Origin: Lithodes maja
Lineage: Eukaryota; Arthropoda; Malacostraca; Decapoda; Lithodidae
Direction of reading: 5' to 3'
Length of the DNA: 64,000 bases
Assembly (NCBI GenBank): GCA_037953745.1
Contig: JBAKBP010004270.1
Coordinates: forward strand, 62,001 to 126,000
Below the pieces are notes generated by a model. That model was not told the DNA's origin, did not search any database, and saw only the letters and a program-made list of their open reading frames with translations. Each line of letters starts with the position of its first letter. The stretch's first letter is position 1. A program made the position numbers and the translations under genes. Of this stretch, positions 1 through 10,345 are shown one piece after another.

Positions 1-80
1 CAATCGCACTGACCGAAATCCTGTTACCACAAGCACATTTATAAAATGCAAAGAGTAATGACTTATTGCATTCATCTTAA

Positions 81-288
81 CCCCTTCTTTACCGGCGACG
101 TCTTTTCGATTTTATTGTAGCTATGTTTAAACGATTTTGTGCAGTTTAAGAAGGACCTGTGGTAGTACAAAGGGTTAAGATAGATATTTGAACCGGTTAT
201 ATGTTGGATGCCCTTTATAAACTGCACACAAATATTGTCTAATAGTAGCCAGAATAAAGTTAAAAAGACGTAGCCGGTACAGAAGGGG
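81..288. mobile_element. TTAA-flanked MITE, family F4
   Basis: A 208-bp element between TTAA at 77-80 and 289-292. The ends are inverted: CCCCTTCTTTACCGGC on the left and, reverse-complemented, CCCCTTCTGTACCGGC on the right, with the match continuing through about 26 bp. TTAA target duplication plus CCC-type ends is the signature of piggyBac-like elements (Kolobok also uses TTAA). It has no coding capacity. A second copy lies at 19620-19827 in the duplicated block. Confidence 0.85.
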
Positions 289-595
289 TTAATGAGAGGA
301 GATATGGTGTATGCCATATTTTGATTACTATGCTGTAATTATTATTGATGTTAACAATGAAATGCATCGTTATTTATAGAACACGAGGTTATCAGTATGT
401 ACCACAACTATTGTAGTTTTGTTTTCTTCTATTAAGTGTCAGAAATAGCTGCTAGTGGATGATTTGTTTCGCCTAGTTCAAATAAATTGAGTATAGTTAA
501 TTTACAATTTAGGTACACATTAGCGTGTCATACATACACAGTTAATCAAACTATTAAAACTACTTTAATTATTTTAATTATTACTGTGTTAACAG

Positions 596-1076
596 GTGAA
601 CTTGACTAAGTTTATCGAGGCTGTGGCTTACCATGAAGAACGACCTCCAACATTCGACATTATAGGACGTCGGCGATCCTACGCACCTTCACAGCCGGAG
701 GAATCCCCACTCCATAATGGCATCACAGATCCAAACTCTAGTGACAACCATGATCCACAACAGTTTAATGACAGTACTAACGACACTATAACCGAGGATG
801 CCTATAAAAACAATCCAAGAAGCATCACTGATACAGTTAAGGAAAACGTGTACTTCGAGCTCCCCAGTCGCAACGTCTCTCTGATGTCCATGGACTTCGA
901 CTACTCCTACGAGCCATTGCTGGAGGAGGAGCTGCCTGCTGGGGGGTACGAGGTGCGGGTGACAATGGTGTGGGCTACGGGAGCTACTAAGGGCAAGTCT
1001 GACACTACCAGAGGGGAAGTCACAAAGCTGGAGGAGTGGCTAGCAGGGCCCTCACTTCCGGATGTCGTCGTTGTTG
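596..1076 (+). CDS. SGNH/PC-esterase-like gene (CASD1-like), internal exon
   Basis: An open exon preceded by a pyrimidine-rich acceptor ending AACAG at 595 and followed by the donor GTGAGT at 1077. It reads from 596 and ends in phase 1. It encodes an Asn/Ser/Thr-rich acidic stretch, then a folded part with YEPLLEEEL, VTMVWATGATKG and a terminal PDVVVVG. The pattern of a WxxG strand, a short helix and a PDxVVVG strand resembles the luminal SGNH acyltransferase domain of CASD1-type and PC-esterase proteins. Exons at 3273, 5082 and 6652 continue it with matching phases. The 5' exons, including the expected catalytic GDS block, lie outside the left edge. The family assignment is by motif only. 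Confidence 0.68.
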
Positions 1077-1961
1077 GTGAGTGACTAGTTTTTATTTCAT
1101 GAATATATGCTTTTGATATAAATGTAATATATATTTACAAGTGGCTATACAATCGCATGTACAGTACAAGTAGCTGGTACAATTTTATTTGATAAATTTG
1201 AGACCGATAATTATAAATGAGAGAACACACTATTTCGGGGATGGGGAGTGGGGGAGGGGGAGGGGGGGGGGGGGGTAATAACTATAAATACCGGTACCCC
1301 CAAGAATCCCCTCGAGATCAATTTGTATAAAATGTCCCGGGTAAATATTCTGGCTTTACATTCACAAGTGCTAGACAGAATATACACCGAGTGTAATCAA
1401 CATGGAACACAGCAAAATAAAGCAATGCTATAGAATATCCCAAATACTTCAGTCTGTCTTTCAAAGTTCAAAGATTCTAATGGGTGTATACTTCTTATGG
1501 CTTGTGTGTGTACATTAACGGACTAAAGTATACACTTGAACCCTTTTGAACAAACCATGAATATAAAGGCTTGGTTTAAGGCTATTTTTAACTTGAAACT
1601 AGAGAGATAGCCAGAGTTGATATTACGGAGGTAGGACACAGCTTCATACCATGACGGTACATTGTTCCTGTCCAACAAGTGACTACTTGCAAGTTTCAGG
1701 CTATATGGAATTTGAAGCCGTACACATCGCTATTTAACATAAATTAGATAATTGTGTAGGTTTCTAATGGGTAAGACCTAAATTGAATTGGGTTTTAGAT
1801 ATCTATAAATGTACAACGAGCATACTATAGCTGGTAATTCTGCTAATTAATTGTATTTGGCATCTGGTATTTGATAGCATAGTCTTTCAATTTAGTTTGG
1901 CTATTATTTGGCAGGTCTGTTCAGTTTAGAAAGGGTCTGTGAGAATTAAATATATCAGTGA

Positions 1962-2086
1962 CCCCAATGGAAATACGCCTAACGGCCTTATTGGGCTATC
2001 CTTAGTTGGAATTATGCAAGGCTGGTTCATGTCATATTTATAACAAACTATGTGGTACCAACTCTGTAAATTGCTAACTGAATAAA

Positions 2087-2117
<31 letters not shown>
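1962..2117 (+). mobile_element. Short retroposon with (ATT)n tail and 5-bp target duplication
   Basis: Present in copy 1 and absent from copy 2. The 5-bp sequence AGTGA occurs at 1957-1961 and 2118-2122, and only once at the empty site in copy 2. The insert starts CCCCAATGGAAATA and ends in (ATT)n. The same CCCCAATGGAAATA...CTATCCTTAG module forms the tail of the tRNA-SINE at 26288-26544. This copy is therefore a 5'-truncated SINE, or the LINE whose tail the SINE shares. Confidence 0.8.
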
Positions 2118-2118
<1 letters not shown>

Positions 2119-2271
2119 GTGAAATAGCTTTTACTCCTATTATGATTCCAAGAGGTCCTTCCAAAAGGTGGTGTCACACGGGCGCATTTTCCGACAATTT
2201 TCTATAAAAAAAGTATTTCTCGTACTATGTTTAGGATCTATCGTCTTGGAATCGGAAACTAGATCAAGGGT

Positions 2272-2430
2272 AAGTTGTTGATGTTGTTGTTCCACAGGCT
2301 GTCTGGCCGAACAGCCCCAAGGTCTCGAGCAAGGCCAAGCCCATAAACGAGCGCCCCCACAAAATCCTCCCTGCTTACCACTAACAAAGCCCGGGTGACC
2401 TAAGCCACTCCAAGGCAGGGAGCTGAGGAG
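2272..2430 (-). mobile_element. LINE 3'-end remnant with CAA-type tail
   Basis: The minus strand reads a GGGGCTGTTCGGCCAGRCAGC block followed by an AAC/AAT-rich simple tail. The same block ends the large LINE at 28970. It is present in both segmental copies, so it predates the duplication. It has no coding content. The upstream limit is uncertain. Confidence 0.55.
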
Positions 2431-3090
2431 GGTGCGGAAATGCCCGGGAAACCAAAGCCCCACCCAAGGCTCTGTGCCCCTCAGCAATTATGAAGGGAAA
2501 GTTGAGGGGTAAGGGAAAAATGTGACACTTTGGCTCCCAATCTGCCAACTTCTAGGTTGGCAGTAGGGAGGTCAATCCACGGAAAAGATGCCGCCACTTG
2601 AGATCTAGAAGATATATAAGTAAAAGGAACAGTCAGAGTAAGCTATGGGTATGGCAGAGATCGCTCAGTTCTCACTCGGATAGACCAGCCCATCACCACA
2701 TGACTAGAACCCAATCCTCTCTGCATCAGCTAGGAAAGGCCCTAGAAAGCCGCCTTTGGCGGGGGGATAGCTCCCCTATTTCAACTCCTTTCGGGGTTGG
2801 GCACCCGCTTTCGAGGGTAAGTTATGTTAAGTAGTTTAAGTGTTTTGAAAGTAACATTTTAAAACTAATATATTACAGTTGCTTGTAAAAATTGACGAAA
2901 CAATTGCTTGTTGTTACACAACCTTAAGCTTAGACTAAATCACTAATATATCCAGAATATAATACAACATTTCATGGTACAGTCATAATGGTTCGTTAAT
3001 CCCATTCGTTAATTTATATGTCAGCATTTTAAACGAAACTATGAAGCATATGGGTATTAGAGCATTGTCTGTTCTTGTTTGGATTTGAAG

Positions 3091-3276
3091 CTGACTCTAA
3101 TGGGAATACATTAATAAATTAAAGCTTGTGACTGTACCGAAGGGGTTAATTAATGTGTCCTTCCAACTAACAGGTTTGAGAAACTGATTCTGATGGGTAT
3201 ATATGTATTACTTAAGGTTTGTGACTGTATTGAAGGAGGTAATTAGTTGTTCATCCCCACTAACAGGTTGAGGAAC
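3091..3276 (+). repeat. 93-bp tandem duplication spanning a splice acceptor
   Basis: Two diverged units, 3091-3183 and 3184-3276, align throughout. Each runs from CTGAYTCTRATGGG through TTGTGACTGTA and GG.GGTAATTA to ACTAACAGGTT. The second unit ends at the acceptor used by the exon at 3273, so the first is a decoy acceptor copy. The same arrangement occurs in copy 2 (about 24771-24956). Confidence 0.75.
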
Positions 3277-3411
3277 CTGGGTGCTCCTCTACCGCCAGAA
3301 TGATAATGAACTGGCTCCCTACCCCCTGTTGGAGGAGTTGGTCAAGCCCCTACTGTCCCCCCTCACCCACCTCGCTAAAAGAACACACCTATTTTATTGG
3401 TCACAAACTAG
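3273..3411 (+). CDS. SGNH/PC-esterase-like gene, internal exon
   Basis: Entered in phase 1 from the exon ending at 1076 and left in phase 2 at the donor GTCAGT (3412). The translation starts GTWVLLYRQN, continues with LAPYPLLEELVKPLLSPL and ends FYWSQT. The G-W strand, the pleLvkpL helix and the YW strand follow PDVVVVG in the order expected for a CASD1-type SGNH domain. The acceptor chosen is the AG at 3271-3272. The AG six bases upstream would put a stop in frame. Confidence 0.66.
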
Positions 3412-3537
3412 GTCAGTAGTAATTCTCTCTCTCTCTCTCTCGTGTTGCTAGTCCAAGTGAAAACAAATAACTTCATACAATCACGATCCTAAGACCAACT
3501 TATATTTTTTCAAGTAACACACAATATATATCTTTAA

Positions 3538-4016
3538 CACCTTAAGAGCGGGTGGTGGAGTATATTTGACCGTACCGCCCAGCGGGGGGTTTATACCATA
3601 AATAGCCTTGTTTCTGTGCTCTTTTTCATGCATAAAGAAGAGCCAGAGCATAATACAATTATCTATCCGTGAAAGGGCGATAATTGAGCTTTCCAATGAC
3701 ACCCGAACCATCCTTCTACGATGGCTGGTTGTCTTGCAACGATCATGCAAGCGAAGGGCAAAATCGCTAGAATACGGTCATTTCGCTACATAATTACGTG
3801 TGTAGCGAGGGAGAGAGGGTGGAGTAGTGTGGAGTACATGTCAGTAGGCCCGCCGCAACGATGGCGAGCGGTCACGAGGTAACCTACTATCCTCCCACCG
3901 CTCGGCTCTCTCTCAGAGCCAATATTGCGCCAAATTGCACACGGACTAAAGTCCGCCCCTGCCACATAGTCCACATTTTTAGAGGCGGACTTAAGTCCAC
4001 CTCCGCTAAAGAAGGG
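3538..4016. mobile_element. TTAA-flanked MITE, family F3
   Basis: A 479-bp insertion bounded by TTAA at 3534-3537 and 4017-4020. The two ends share a degenerate terminal inverted repeat of the form CMCCTT...AGCGG. Copies lie at 25218-25685 (duplicated), 56786-57265, and split around a LINE at 28919-28969 plus 40537-40954. All are 468-480 bp, which supports the boundaries. Internal GTCCGCC/GGCGGAC and GACTAAAGTCC words form small hairpins. It is non-coding. Confidence 0.8.
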
Positions 4017-4924
4017 TTAAATTCACCTGCAATAAGAAAGTTTTTAGTGATGAATATCAGTGAACACAAAAATAAGAGAGTAAACATAATCATGGAGTTA
4101 TCGAAAATATATTGAAATGAGTTCTCACTTAAACATAAGCAATATCTAATACAAATATGACTTTCAGATATCGATGGTTTAACTCGAAGGAACCCCAAAG
4201 AATAACCCCAGACAGCAAGAGATCTGCGAGGTTCTGAAAATCTCTGCTCGACTTAAACCAATTTAAAGACTCTATTCCTTTTGTGGATGCTTGGGTTTGG
4301 AGGAAATTAAGGTAAGTTTTAAAGTTTTGGCTAAGTTAGAGTCCCTCCTAATCTAAACTAGAGGATAATAAGTAGCGATATCAGCATTTTAGTATGATTG
4401 TCTTTCTGGCAAATGATTGGCCAGTTTATTTAGTTTTAAACATACATCTAGACACCAGAGTGGGAAAAAATATCTCCTATACTGTAGTAGTTCTAAAGCA
4501 GTCTTCAATTCATGCCCTTCACCCATATGAGGGTCTCTGAGAGTGTTCTTGAAAGGTGTTCATAAACACTCATAGGGCCCAGATACTAAATGCATTTGTA
4601 GTGACGTATTTCACTATGACCGTCATATTATGAAAGGTGGCATCATAACTCAATACCGGTAGCCACAATATATTTACATGTCATACTATGCTAAATAATG
4701 TACATTTGCCTAATTTTACAGAAAATGAAAATTTTAATATGTATTTAGCAAATTCATAAATTATAAAGTCATAAGTGTTTTTGACTCGCCACGTCGTGCA
4801 CTATACCTGTTTTGAATACCAGTGACCATAACTAGGGCCCACATTATTCATATTATCACCAACCCACTAATTAACTTACAAATATACCTAATTAATGAAA
4901 TCAATTAAACTAATGAATACATGT

Positions 4925-5000
4925 GGTACTCCAAGGATTCGAACCTAGGATACTCGCACCGAAATTCCGCGCACTAACCATTACGCTATCAAGGCAGTTC
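4925..5000 (-). mobile_element. tRNA-related SINE remnant
   Basis: The minus strand has an A-box-like TAGCGTAATGGTTAGTG and a B-box GGTTCGAATCC at tRNA spacing. It sits inside the gene intron with no tRNA 3' end or closed cloverleaf, so a SINE head is more likely than a functional tRNA. Related heads occur at 6262-6343 and 58865-58970, and in copy 2 near 26855-26925 and 28163-28243. Confidence 0.6.
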
Positions 5001-5081
5001 ATTAGACAATCATAATTATGTTACGACACAATAAAACACTTATGAAAAATACTATAATTTTGATTATCATTGTATCACCAG

Positions 5082-5191
5082 GGTCACAGGAGCCTGGCAC
5101 TGGGACTCCACTTTACCCTTCAACCTAGCTAACCTGAGGGAGTGTTTGAGGCTACACAGAGCTGGGGTAAAAGATCATCCGCTGTATACAG
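5082..5191 (+). CDS. SGNH/PC-esterase-like gene, internal exon
   Basis: A 110-bp exon between the acceptor ATCACCAG and the donor GTATAC. Its leading base completes the AG left by the previous exon, and its last base is completed by the terminal exon, so phases agree at both ends. It encodes AWHWDSTLPFNLANLRECL, a segment with the WDS...NL..LREC pattern seen before the last catalytic block in PC-esterase/SGNH domains. The downstream intron contains an inverted-repeat element. Confidence 0.68.
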
Positions 5192-5240
5192 GTATACATT
5201 CTCTCTCTATCTTGCTCTCGTTCTATCTATCTCTCTTATA

Positions 5241-6112
5241 GCCGCCTTACACATTCACAACTTGGACGGCGACTTAGCGCGTATTGAGTTTTGCGAAAAA
5301 GTCGGGGATATCGAGCACAACAAAATATAAGAAGAGACCATCTTGAGGGCATCTCGTACCCACTACGAGCAAGCACAACATTAAACCGGAAACAGAACGT
5401 ACCCAATACGAGGCATCGCTACCCCAGCCAGAGAACTGGCTGATGACAGTTCACATCACGCAAAATCTACAGGAAACACCAGGACATCACAACGTACCTA
5501 CAACGTACCCAGTACGTTTCCGACCAGGTACGTGCAGATGACGTCCAGGTTTCGGGACAAGAGCACGGCCCAATATAAAAAGGAGGGCCCCAAACCTCGT
5601 GCTCGTGCGCATTGGTTTCTTCAATTGTCTAGGTGGTTTCGTCACGTACGTTCTGTGTACGTTATATGTACTGTGTGTGTACGTCCGAATTTATTGAAAC
5701 ACTGTCAAATGTCGTCAGTGGGTGATAAAATGTCGGTGGGATATCGAGATATTGTCTGTGTGGTTACGTTGCGTTAAGTCTGGCTACGTGACGCTACGGG
5801 ATGACTTCTGGCAGTTGTCTTTCACACCTCGTAGCGTCTTTTTTCGTTGTGATGTCGCGTACTTGCAACGACATGCAGCGACACCACCTAGACGCCACCC
5901 AGTACTGAAAGAACTCATAACATAATCACATTGACATGCAATGACAAAAAGTCAGGGCACGACTACAGGACTTCACTGAAATTACGAGGACCTCGCACAC
6001 ATTGCCCGAGACTATCAGACATGGAGAGAGACGTCGCGTTTTTCTACAAGACTTCATCACGAGACAAAATATGCGCTAAATCGCCGTCCAAGTCGTGAAT
6101 GTGTGAGGCGGC
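5241..6112. mobile_element. Inverted-repeat element with CGTAC-rich interior
   Basis: Left arm 5241-5280 and right arm 6073-6112 are reverse complements with three mismatches in 40 (GCCGCCTYACACATTCAC at the outer end). The 0.87-kb element lies inside an intron. Its interior repeats CGTACC, TACGTA and TACGAG words. The flanks share a diverged direct repeat that starts TACAGGT and continues CATTCTCT..CTATCTTGCTCT, so the splice-donor neighbourhood is duplicated around it. The copy at about 27172-28020 has lost 16 bp of its left arm. No ORF was recognised and the superfamily is unknown. Confidence 0.7.
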
Positions 6113-6152
6113 CATTACAGGTGGGTCTCTCATTCTCTTTCTATCTTGCTCT

Positions 6153-6155
<3 letters not shown>

Positions 6156-6209
<54 letters not shown>
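6156..6209. repeat. (CT)n microsatellite
   Basis: An uninterrupted CT run of about 54 bp in the last intron; the run in copy 2 (about 28065-28102) is shorter. Confidence 0.95.
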
Positions 6210-6213
<4 letters not shown>

Positions 6214-6261
6214 TCTTATTTTATGTATTCCACTCCTAACACCAAAGACCTCCCATGAAAT

Positions 6262-6343
6262 TAATGAAAGCATGTCATCGTCCTAGCATTCGAACCAGGG
6301 TTTCCACATACAGATCTTAAACACTCTAATCATTACACCATCA
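6262..6343 (-). mobile_element. tRNA-related SINE remnant
   Basis: The minus strand carries TGGTGTAATGATTAGAGTG (A-box-like) and TGGTTCGAATGC (B-box-like). It is the same class as 4925-5000 and occurs in the same intron series. Confidence 0.55.
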
Positions 6344-6651
6344 AGATAGTTATAAGTACAGCACATGACTATGATTAATAACCATTTATCAAATACTGGA
6401 TATTATTCTAATCATGTACCGCACCCTACTGCACTATCAATAGTCTAATGATTAAACGAGAGTAAATACTATTTTATGGGGCACATAATTATCACATATG
6501 ACCGACCTCCCTGTGATTAATCAAATACTGTACACCTTCCCCAATTAAATCTGTCTTGAATTGAACAAAACCGTCTAATGTTATCCATAATAAAATATAA
6601 AAAACTCATCGTATCTAAAGTGTTATTGACATTTTGTTTTGTTTTCTGCAG

Positions 6652-6779
6652 GTCGGTGGTGGAACTGCAATGACATCCACCACTCCTCTTACGAGACCAA
6701 CACCGTGGATATACAGATGTTGTTAAACCTTCTGTGTAATCAATACCTTATCAAGAATCACGAATATTGCTATTCGTAG
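6652..6779 (+). CDS. SGNH/PC-esterase-like gene, terminal exon
   Basis: Acceptor TTTTCTGCAG at 6651. The phase-1 join with the exon ending 5191 gives a reading that starts GRWWNCNDIHHSSYETNT and stops with TAG at 6777-6779. DIHH fits the DxxH catalytic Asp-His block of SGNH enzymes. The MLLNLLCNQYL helix that follows matches the end of CASD1-type SGNH domains. The protein ends here with no membrane segments, unlike full CASD1, which continues into a multi-pass domain. The four visible exons give about 285 residues. The copy 2 equivalent carries a stop codon. Confidence 0.7.
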
Positions 6780-6817
6780 ACTGGTTTACGAATGAAAAAA
6801 AGAAGATACATATGGTG

Positions 6818-6857
<40 letters not shown>

Positions 6858-7363
6858 TACTACAAATGCTAATAAAATAAATAATATGAATAATAATAAT
6901 AATACAAATAATAAATAGTGTTTTCTATTTATACAAAATTCAGTTCACATCAGCGGTGGATTCATTAGCAACTCGTACTATATTCACATTTGAGATATCC
7001 TAAATTCTATAATTTTCATGTACAGTATAGTTGATGGTCAGAATCAAGGATGCTAAAAAATAATTACGAAAATGAATGTCAAACCAGGCAATATTGTTTT
7101 TATTTTATTTTTCAGTTTATAGACAATCGCAAATGTTTGGATTCTGCACAAACATTGCGGATGTGTATGATAATTATATTAAACAGAACTTGCAATACAT
7201 ATAACAGCATAAGTGATGGCAATTTTTGCTTCGAAGGATCGAAAATATATCATTGAAACAATGGGCTATACAAAACATTGCTTTTTAATATGCCAGTGTA
7301 ATGCCATCAGAACCACTGGCTAGATAGACAAGTACTGGTATACCCTCAAATGGAACAGCATAG
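6818..7363 (+). repeat. Repeat shared with 59603-60352
   Basis: Begins in AAT/AATAAT simple sequence exactly where the segmental duplication ends, and matches 59603-60352 closely (ATTTATACAAAATTCAG..., GACAATCGCAAATG..., ending near GGAACAGCAT). The second copy has a TTAA element inserted; here the empty TTAA is at 7285-7288. Short ORFs in it are not conserved between copies. Confidence 0.85.
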
Positions 7364-7979
7364 TAGAGTCAACCCCTAAAGGCAACAACATACTTCACAG
7401 TCACTTATTAACCCTAGACTGCTACACCCACGATCCATCTCCAGGCCAGAAGTACCTTCCAGCTGCCTCTCTTTCTATTCGCACATGCCCCTCAAACACC
7501 ACAGTACTTCCATAGCACAAATCGATTGTCTCTAGTAACAAAGCTTATCTAACTGTCTCAGTGTGAGCTGACTACACCCTGTTGGAACCGTACAATTACA
7601 ATTATAATGCAATTTGAATAAACCATCGTCACATGAAAAGATAATCGACACATTGTATCAGAGTCACAGAGTAAAATATACATTTAATTCAAGATTTTCA
7701 AGTCCATTATAATTCTGCAAACAAAACAAAACCAAAGAACCTACAGGAAATGTTCAAATTGAGCTATTGACTCTTAGTTGACACGTTAAAGCAGGCACCA
7801 CACTATGCATGATATGGATGTCAATGCATCGGAATAAAACAAATATTGCACTAATGTGCTGTATATATTTGATTAATATCACCTCCAATACATTGTTCTA
7901 TATCTTGTGGCACATAATCTTCCATAATCACGTGTAGTACAGCAACAATAAAAACAAATCCGTCAAAATTATATAACTT
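7364..7979. other. No recognised feature
   Basis: About 0.6 kb of AT-rich sequence with no ORF of note, no repeat shared with the rest of the window, and no RNA-like structure that I could see. Confidence 0.5.
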
Positions 7980-7983
7980 TTAA

Positions 7984-8611
7984 CCCGGGAACTGCGGGAA
8001 GACTCTTTAGAGTTCGGCCGGCGGACTGCGGGAAGACTCTCTGGAGTAAGTAAAACTAAAAATCAACTTTTTACATCGAAAAAAAAAAATTTTTTTTTTT
8101 TTTTTTTTTTTATTTTTTTTTTTTTTTTTGGCCCCTGGGCCATGCAAAATCTCAGTCCTCTACCTCCCCTCCTTCCCCACTTTCCTCCTATTCCTCAGTT
8201 ATCACCTATTTTCCCTATTATTCCCTTATTCTGAGGTATATTTTCGTGCTAACATTAGCGAGTTGCAAGCAGGGTGTTGTCATCACTGATGGCCATCGAG
8301 TGCAAGAGAGAGAGAGAGAGTATCGATCGACTGTGTCTCAGTGGCCTTGGGGGAAATTGGCGGGAAAGGAGTTTGCCTCACCCATAGATTATACAACTCG
8401 CGGGCTATATCTCCGATTTTGACCATCCAAACGCTGTTTTCACTCGTTTTATTGTTGTTTCAGGTTAATACCTTTATAATCAACCCATAATAGGCGCATA
8501 TGGATAATTATTAATGCTATTAATGGTACAATGAATATTTTAGTGACGAAAAACCTCAAATACGTCAGCACAGGGGGAGGTTTTCATTTACCCCCGTGCG
8601 CACTTCAGAGG
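7984..8611 (+). mobile_element. TTAA-flanked MITE, family F1, copy A
   Basis: A 628-bp element between TTAA at 7980-7983 and 8612-8615. It starts CCCGGGAACTGCGGG and ends GCGCACTTCAGAGG. Near the left end the words GCGGGAAGACTCT and ACTCT.GAGT are repeated, forming subterminal repeats. A long poly(T) follows, then a conserved GGCCCCTGGGCCATGCAAAATCTC block. It is non-coding. Other copies are 19975-20570, 31799-32426 and 44808-45434. Confidence 0.85.
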
Positions 8612-8896
8612 TTAAGGAGATATCAGACTACGATCATTTTGCCTATAAAACAACCAGTGTGACATTAGCTGAATATTGCCTATGTAGCACCAGAATAATC
8701 CCTTTTCTTGTTTACCCGAGTGGTGCTACTTATAAAGAATATGCACTACATCTGATAGTATTGAAATGTTTTACTTTTCTACCCTTATATTAGAGGGGTT
8801 TATCACTACCAATATTACTTGATTATGGTATTATATTATGGACACTATAATTGCGCTTTTCATACCTTCTTTCAGCTTTGTTTGACAGTTTGGGTT

Positions 8897-9020
8897 CTAT
8901 TCATTTGTAAACATAGTGAGACGGAGGTTGAGAGCAAGATATTTGATTATTTTGAATGTTTGAATAGTGCAACAGTCAATGACATTGCAAGGTAGTTCAT
9001 TCCATACGTTGGCAAATTAA
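8897..9020 (-). pseudogene. LINE (CR1-like) ORF2 C-terminal fragment
   Basis: The minus strand reads ANVWNELPCNVIDCCT, continues to KYLALNLRLTMFTNE and stops at 8897-8899. It matches residue for residue in spacing the end of the LINE at 22401-24106 (VVNLWNGLPRNVIDCIT...KYLASNPRLTAFVNE). Only the 3' end remains and the frame is lost upstream. Confidence 0.8.
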
Positions 9021-9079
9021 ATAAACAAATACGTGTTGTGTCTCATGATAAGGAAAGGGTTTTCTAGCGTAAATTGAAT

Positions 9080-9890
9080 GATCACTTGTTAATTCTTTGA
9101 TAGCATCTCTGTATTTGAAGTCATCGGCTCAATGGATAGGTTAGAACCCGAATCCTGGCAGATAGATGTTTTCACATTTGTTTCTTGTCTAAGGAGATTA
9201 GAATACGACTGCTTATTATTTGTATTAATTTGTTATTATTCAAGTACATTGGGGTTTGTATTTGATATCAATGTTAAAGAACGGGGTGTTAATTATTTAC
9301 GTCCTACTTCCGCATGGGTATGTCTGCACCTTGTCGCAGCTTATATCAGTATGTTTACCACTTAGGATAGGACAGATTAGGCAAATATGCATTCCAGGGC
9401 TCAATGTTTATTTCATTTAATATTTATTTACATAAACACATAGTATTTAAAATATGATTTTAATGCTACAATACATATTAACAGTTTATGAATGAATAAA
9501 TAAATTATATACAATGAGCAACATTCAAACAGTAACAACACTTATCAAATGAAGTTGTATTGTATCATTGCATTTTACACTACAGAAAGAGTGTTTGGGA
9601 TTTTCTGGCACAGTACTTCTAAGTATTTGCATTTTTAATAAATACATATTGGTGTCTGCAAATAGGGTGCCTCTTCTTAAATGAAAACTTTGGTAACTGC
9701 TTGAATTTTGTAAATTTTCTAAGGCCTCATTACTTGTTAAATAATTCAAGGGGGATGTCTTTCGATTATTAGGCAGTTTTTCCATTATATGCAGTGTATC
9801 ATATATATATATATCATGTGATACCTTACATACTGAAAGTCACACACCAAGCGTGGTTGCTTACTTAGGTACTAATTATTTCCTTGCATA
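9080..9890. other. No recognised feature
   Basis: AT-rich sequence with short open frames (for example 9132-9365 and 9525-9785) that show no recognisable domain or splice context. Confidence 0.45.
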
Positions 9891-10222
9891 GTGTTTCACA
9901 GTATCTTCTCTATATATATATAATTATACGACTATTATTATTTTATATGTATATTTTCTTTTTTCTTTTTTCTTTTCAGTCACTGTCTTAAAATATAGCA
10001 TGATTTTCTGTAACTTTGCATTATACTTTGTGAGTTACATAACTTCTCTTACTCTTTTCAATTGTTTCACAGTATCTTCTCTTTCTATATATAGCTATAC
10101 GACTATTATTGTTTTATATAATCTTTTTCTTTTTCAGTCTCCATCTGGTAATCTAGCCTGATTTTCTGTAACTTTGCATTATACTTAATGAGTTAAATAA
10201 CTTCTCTTGCTCTTTCTATTTC
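9891..10222. repeat. Two-unit tandem duplication, about 170 bp each
   Basis: Both units run TTTCACAGTATCTTCTCT...TATACGACTATTATT...GATTTTCTGTAACTTTGCAT...AACTTCTCTT. The second starts near 10065. They differ by indels in the TA and T-rich parts. Confidence 0.8.
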
Positions 10223-10345
10223 TAACGCTACTCATAGGATGTTAAAATGTTCACCTTTTTTCGGGCAGAGGCTCGTCCCATAGGAAGTAAGGATATATAG
10301 ATTTAATATTAGGGCATAGGTAGATAATTAATATAATAAGACAAG

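Larger units (their letters stand above)
1077..3272 (+). other. Intron of the SGNH-like gene
   Basis: No coding exon could be supported here. It holds a poly-G run near 1249-1275, a SINE/LINE-tail insertion (1962-2117), a LINE 3' remnant (about 2272-2430), an unassigned block (2430-2830) and a 93-bp tandem duplication next to the acceptor. A GTAAGT-like site near 2813 has no matching acceptor that keeps a reading frame. Confidence 0.6.
1..6815 (+). repeat. Segmental duplication, copy 1 (partner 19543-28712)
   Basis: This block is nearly identical to 19543-28712, in the same orientation, over its whole length. The right edge of similarity lies in an AAT microsatellite in both copies; the left edge may lie outside the window. 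Copy 1 carries one insertion that copy 2 lacks (1962-2117). Copy 2 carries three that copy 1 lacks (a TTAA element, a LINE and a tRNA-SINE). Shared insertions such as the TTAA elements at 81-288 and 3538-4016 predate the duplication. Confidence 0.93.

Noticed and set aside
2598..2834. 78-codon frame conserved in both segmental copies
   Set aside because: The copies differ by an indel that changes its end (24282-24500), and no domain or splice logic supports it.
4925..5000. Functional tRNA genes at this and similar B-box sites
   Set aside because: Acceptor stems do not close and the heads recur with SINE bodies, so they were called SINE remnants.
7390..7405. TTAACCC near 7396 as the edge of another TTAA element
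   Set aside because: No matching GGGTTAA partner or inverted end within 1 kb.
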